Of a DNA stretch of 64,000 nt, positions 59,946 to 64,000 are shown one piece after another (within the stretch, counting starts at the first letter, position 1; the number at the start of each line of letters is the position of its first letter). The stretch is from NCBI GenBank assembly GCA_009733575.1, contig ML769503.1, positions 62,001 through 126,000 of the forward strand, given 5' to 3'. The notes beneath the pieces were generated by a model. The model ran no database searches. It was not told where the DNA came from and saw only the letters and a program-made list of their open reading frames with translations. Origin of the DNA: Gymnopus androsaceus JB14 (taxonomy: Eukaryota > Basidiomycota > Agaricomycetes > Agaricales > Omphalotaceae). Made by a program: the position numbers and the translations under genes.

Positions 59946-62745
59946 ATGACTTCTCAGTTGACCTCCCCTCCATTTACTGGCCAGGGTTCCTTTGAGGGAG
60001 CAAATCGTTTTGTAATGAATCATCCCGTATTTACTGCAGTTTCAAACTCATATAGCTACCCAACCATGGCAGAGAAGGTTTGTGCACATATTCTAGTGAT
60101 TGCTGATACTGATAAATAGCTGTATAAAGTTAACAGCTGGGTTTGGTACTATTTTTTGTGAATTGAATGAAAGGCTGAATGTTTTTCTAGGGCTCTTGAA
60201 CTTCAGACCCCTCTCAAACCCAAAGTATTCACCGGTAGAAATGATTTAGTGAACCACAGTGCCAATTTGCTTTGCAGTGAAAATCAACACCACATTGCAA
60301 TCCTAGGGCCTGGAGGAATAGGCAAAACCTCTCTGGCATTGCACATCATGTCTCAGATCCAGGTTAAGGAGAAATTTGGCAATAGATGCTGGTTTATCCC
60401 TTGTGAGATTTTACAGGATGCTCCATCTTTGATTCAAGGAATTGTTGCAAAAATGGGCTTGACTATGCCTGAGGGGAAAGATAGTTATACTGTCTTAATG
60501 CAGTATCTTGATGGTGCTACAACCAAAATGCTTTTTGTTCTTGATAATTTTGAAACACCCTGGTGGAACCAGAATAGTGATCAAAGGGCTATTGAAAATC
60601 TGGTTCAACAAATTTCCAATATACACCATGTATCAGTGTTATTGACAATGAGAGGTGCTGATGCACCTGGGGATATTCATTGGGATATATTGGGCAGTCC
60701 AGAAGGAATACCTACATTAAGTCTTGATGCAGCAGTAGAAGCATTTTGTGATGTGTCAAGGAAGATATATTCCCTGGAGGATATTGTGCAGCATTTACAG
60801 CCCTTACTACAGGAGCTGGATTGCATGCCACTTGCAGTCACATTGATTGCACATCAGGCCCAAAGGGTATCTTTACCTCAGCTGATGAAGATGTGGATGA
60901 GCAGAGGGACTGCTATGCTCAAGAAAGTTGGTGCAAAGGATAGCAGACTAACAAGTATTGAATACTCTATTGATCTAACATTGAAGATTGTCCTGAACTC
61001 TCCAGGTGGGACCTGTGTGGAATTACTTCCAGTCCTATCTTATTTGCCAAATGGAGTCCCTTTGTGGTCTGGAGTGCTGAAAGAAATAGTCTCTAATTCA
61101 AATGATGTAGACATGCAAGCACTTTCATTGGTTAACTCTTCACTGGTTTACTTGGAAAATGATGGGTTGAAAATGCTATCACCAATTCGAGAATATTTAC
61201 AACATATATATCCTATCCAACCTAATGAACTTGACAAAATTGAAAAATTCTATCTTGATTATATTGCCAATCTTCCAGCACATAATGTCAAAGCTGCATC
61301 ACTGGTGGGACTGCATATGGCAAACATTTCAAAGATACTCCATGCAAAAATTGAACAGTCCCTGGGCATCCATCATTTCAAAGCATTGGAAAGATTATCT
61401 GAGCTAGGAATCAAGTTCTATGAACCTACCCTCATCCTAATAGACCTAGCACTAAGTCAACAGAAACCAACTCTTGAGATTCAATTGAGGCTTGAAAAGG
61501 CATCCATACTGAGAGTAATGGGAAAGTACAAAGATGCACTTGACCAGATTCAAATAACAGAGAGTATTATAAAAACAAATCAATTTGGGCTTTTGCGGGC
61601 TAAGACAGACAATCTATTAGCAAAAATTTTAAAAGAGAAAGGCAATATCTATTCAGTACAGCATGAATATGACAATGCAAAAAGATTGTTCAAAGCTGCC
61701 CAGTCACAGTATGAAGATGCCGGTGACCAATTGGGTGTAGCTTCCTGTACAAAAAGTTTGGGAGATATACATCAGCTACAGAATGAATACAAAGAAGCTG
61801 AAGATATGCTCCAAGCAGCAAAATTATCATTTGAAAACATCAAAGACAAATGGGGTGTAGCTTCATGCATGGAAAGCCTGGGAGATATTCATCGAATTAG
61901 GAGTGAATATAAGATGGGAAGGGAGCTCCTTGAAGCTGCCAGATTGCAGTATGAAATACTTGGTGATGAATTGGGTCTGGCTCGATGTTTCTGGAGCCTA
62001 GCAGATATCTGTCAAGTACAGGATCAATATGATGAGGCAAAACAGCTTCTACATAGTAGTACATACCATTATGAACATATAGGAGACTCCTTAGGGGTAG
62101 CTTCATGCATGGAAAGTCTGGGAAATGCTTTTAAAATGCAGGATCAGTATAATGATGCCACAGAGTGGCTCCAGAAAGGTAGATCACAGTATGAAAACAT
62201 TGGAGATCAACTGGGTATAGCTCGATGTATAGAAAGTATTGGAGATATTCACCGATTGAAAAATGAATACCATGAAGCCCACATGCTGCTTCAAACAGCC
62301 AAAGATATGTATGAAACAATGGGAAATCAGCGAGGTATAGCTGGATGCCTGTGGAGTCAGGGAGACATTCATCACATCAATGATAATTACACAGAAGCCG
62401 AAAAAGTGTTTAATGAGGCTAAATCACTATATGAACTGATTTCTGACTTACATGGTCTAGCTTCATGCATGGCAAGCCTAGGAGACATTCATTTATTGAA
62501 GAATGATTACTTGGAAGCAAGAATGCTTCTACTATCAGCTGTAACAATTTTTGAGACAATTGGGGGTGATGCCACATGGTGTCAGGAAAGGCTCGAGAAA
62601 ATTGAGCACTTGGTCCAAGAGTAAGTAGACTGGTAGTGCAAAAATAGAATTTTTGACATCAACCCTCAATGCTGATTTTGAACCTAGAAAAAATAATAAT
62701 AATGAAGATGAAGATGAAGATGAAATGTTGCAATTTTTTAAGTGA
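59946..62745 (+). CDS. NB-ARC-TPR STAND protein (NLR-like)
   Basis: Exon 1 from the ATG at 59946 carries the motif FEGANRFVMNHPVFTAVSNS and stops at 60077. A 96-nt intron (60078-60173) leads in frame into AECFSRALELQTPLKPKVF, then TGRNDLV. The nucleotide-binding domain has Walker A ILGPGGIGKTSLALHIM, Walker B MLFVLDNFETPWW, an RNBS-B-like VSVLLTMRG and a DCMPLAVTLIAHQA (GLPL-like) helix. The C-terminal half is about nine TPR-like repeats of 40 residues (GVASCMESLGDIH-x-x-x-x-x-Y-x-x-A). The first stop is at 62624, but a good donor (GTAAGT at 62621) and acceptor at 62687 give an acidic end EDEDEDEMLQFFK with a stop at 62745. Presumed role: ligand-triggered oligomerising receptor. No lesion was found. 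Confidence 0.88.
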
Positions 62746-62749
62746 GGGT

Positions 62750-63368
62750 ACCTATGGAGCAGGGCACTTAGTCACCACTACTTTTCAACAATGTAACACA
62801 AGTGCCCCGATTTCTTAGCCCTCTTACAAAAGTGATTCTTTTGAAGATAGGAACAAATCTGTAAGAGGAATTTTTGATAGCTTCAAAACTGACAGAGATA
62901 CAAGTTTCCGGCCAGATCGATTTTGCACCATTATGTAAATGTATTGATTACTAATATATCTAATCTAATATATGTATCAAACTGTCGGGAAACAGTCTCT
63001 GGAACATGTCTTGCAACTTATATTGCTTTGAACTGAAAGCGCAAACCTGAATTATGAGCTTCCTTTACATCCATGCCTGACCAATAAGCCTCCATCCACC
63101 AAACCATGTGACGCTCCCATCTCCAGATTGTTGAAAGTGAGATTGATGCCATTGCAATGGGCAAATTCTTGTGCTGTCTGATGGGTGGCGGGACTAGCGG
63201 GCTCATTGAGTGTAAGCTTTCTGAGCTTTCTCTTTGGCATATAGTAGAATTCTTGAGCAGTAGACAATAAATTAAATTTTCAAAATTTCCAGTCCAATTT
63301 TGCGCTACACAGCCACATTACATAAGCTGTTCAAAAGTAGCAGTGACTAAGTGCCCCGCTCCAGAGGT
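62750..63368. mobile_element. TIR element, GGAGCRGGGCACTTAGTCAC family
   Basis: ACCTATGGAGCAGGGCACTT at the left and the reverse complement of ACCTCTGGAGCGGGGCACTT at the right extend as inverted termini for about 40 bases (through CTACTTTT-AAC). It begins five bases after the stop of the TPR gene. The 71-codon minus-strand frame inside (63052-63267) has no recognisable domain. A clear target duplication was not seen. Confidence 0.8.
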
Positions 63369-63448
63369 CCTAGATCCTATGAAAATGATATCTAAATAAA
63401 TATGCGGAAAAAACAGATGAATAGCCCGGTCCACCTTGCTTGTGCTCA

Positions 63449-63598
63449 GATGGGCACGAATAGCAAATATTTACAAATCTTTGCGAATTTTTGATATTCG
63501 TTGTTCATGAATAGAGTAATATTTTTGCCAAATACATTTGTGACACAAATGTTTACTTGAGTGGAAATATCTGTTTCAGAACCACAAATATTCACAAC
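63449..63598. repeat. fragment of hAT-like GGGCACGAATA element
   Basis: GATGGGCACGAATAGCAAAT matches the left end at 1478, followed by the same kind of ATTCG-rich arm and a CTTGAGTGGAAATA segment. It is cut off at 63598, where the next repeat starts. Confidence 0.75.
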
Positions 63599-63775
63599 AT
63601 CAGAAAAAACTGTTTTGGGCCCAGGAGGATCCAAGGTCACCTAGTCCTCTTAGGCAACCTGAGGCATCCTAGTTGGCCCAGGATAAAGGGCAAAACTTTG
63701 GACACCTCAGGTATCCTAGTCATCCTAAGTGTCCTGGGCCATCCTGAGACATCCTAGGACATCCTGGGATGAGTA
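63599..63775. repeat. dispersed repeat, ATCAGCAAAAACTGTTTTG family, copy 2
   Basis: ATCAGAAAAAACTGTTTTGG, then CCCAGGAGGATCCAAGGTC, TTAGGCAACCTGAGGCATCC and CATCCTGAGACATCC match 39914-40100 in the same orientation. It is inserted in or abuts the hAT-like fragment. Confidence 0.8.
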
Positions 63776-64000
63776 TGTCAAAGACAGATGAAAGACTGGT
63801 CCTACCAACCAACCTCAACTAGCTTAACACCACTGGGTAATGTAATATGATGGGGGTCACAAGATCCAGCAGATTCCCAGCAGCCTACTCCCGATCCACT
63901 TCTCTTGCAAAATGCTAACAATCATGGTAACAATTCAGTAGAGGGAACACAATGAGTAGGGACTCAAATAACACAGGGAAGCTTCAAATACTACAGATGA
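63776..64000. other. no feature recognised
   Basis: The last 225 bases hold no repeat or coding sequence that I can identify. Confidence 0.4.

Overview
The window reads as nuclear DNA of a filamentous basidiomycete, most likely an agaricomycete. Host genes are split by many short introns (about 45-140 nt). The recognisable single-copy genes are typical fungal ones: mitochondrial Hsp78, ORC3, the NDR kinase Cbk1 and an Mbp1-type APSES factor. F-box paralogs, NACHT-WD40 and NB-ARC-TPR STAND proteins, a Ty1/copia element, a LINE remnant and many small terminal-inverted-repeat (TIR) elements fill the rest. A 25-base run of N at 1952-1976 marks a draft assembly. Everything here comes from reading the sequence; no database search was run.

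Layout. 1-11.4 kb is accessory DNA: AT-rich tandem repeats inside a hAT-like composite, a decayed copy of an uncharacterised multi-exon gene (3292-6190), copia and LINE fragments, a ~67-bp minisatellite, and a TIR element carrying a 133-bp palindrome plus TTAGGG-like runs. 11.8-30.0 kb is a gene-dense island: F-box 1 (-), DNAJC28-like (+), F-box 2 (-), HSP78 (+), two tandem zinc alcohol/polyol dehydrogenases (-), ORC3 (-) and CBK1 (+). Three pairs in it are divergent with short shared promoters. The dehydrogenase pair comes from a segmental duplication that also copied the 3' tail of HSP78. 30.0-42.1 kb is a TIR-element graveyard holding a multi-pass membrane-protein gene and a short-chain dehydrogenase gene split by a hAT element and a second MITE. 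42.2-50.0 kb is a Ty1/copia retrotransposon with both LTRs and target-site duplication, broken by a nested insertion and three CGA-to-TGA stops. 50.2-62.7 kb holds two STAND (NLR-like) genes on either side of the Mbp1-type cell-cycle regulator. 62.7-64 kb returns to TIR repeats.

Two kinds of damage can be told apart. Transposon-type genes carry C-to-T stops at CpG (CGA to TGA), as expected from cytosine methylation and deamination. Conserved host genes instead carry isolated one-base frameshifts, mostly extra bases in short homopolymers, with the protein otherwise intact on both sides. That looks more like unpolished sequence than gene loss, so these genes are annotated as probably functional.

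Functionally the island is mixed housekeeping: mitochondrial proteostasis (Hsp78, DNAJC28-like), replication licensing (ORC3), polarity and cytokinesis signalling (Cbk1), G1/S transcription (Mbp1) and polyol metabolism. The most interesting biology is the STAND pair. They have different nucleotide-binding and repeat domains, yet share a short N-terminal peptide motif on a separate first exon, and both have near-identical sensor repeats, as expected of fungal allorecognition or immune receptors. Several introns across the window use GC-AG borders.
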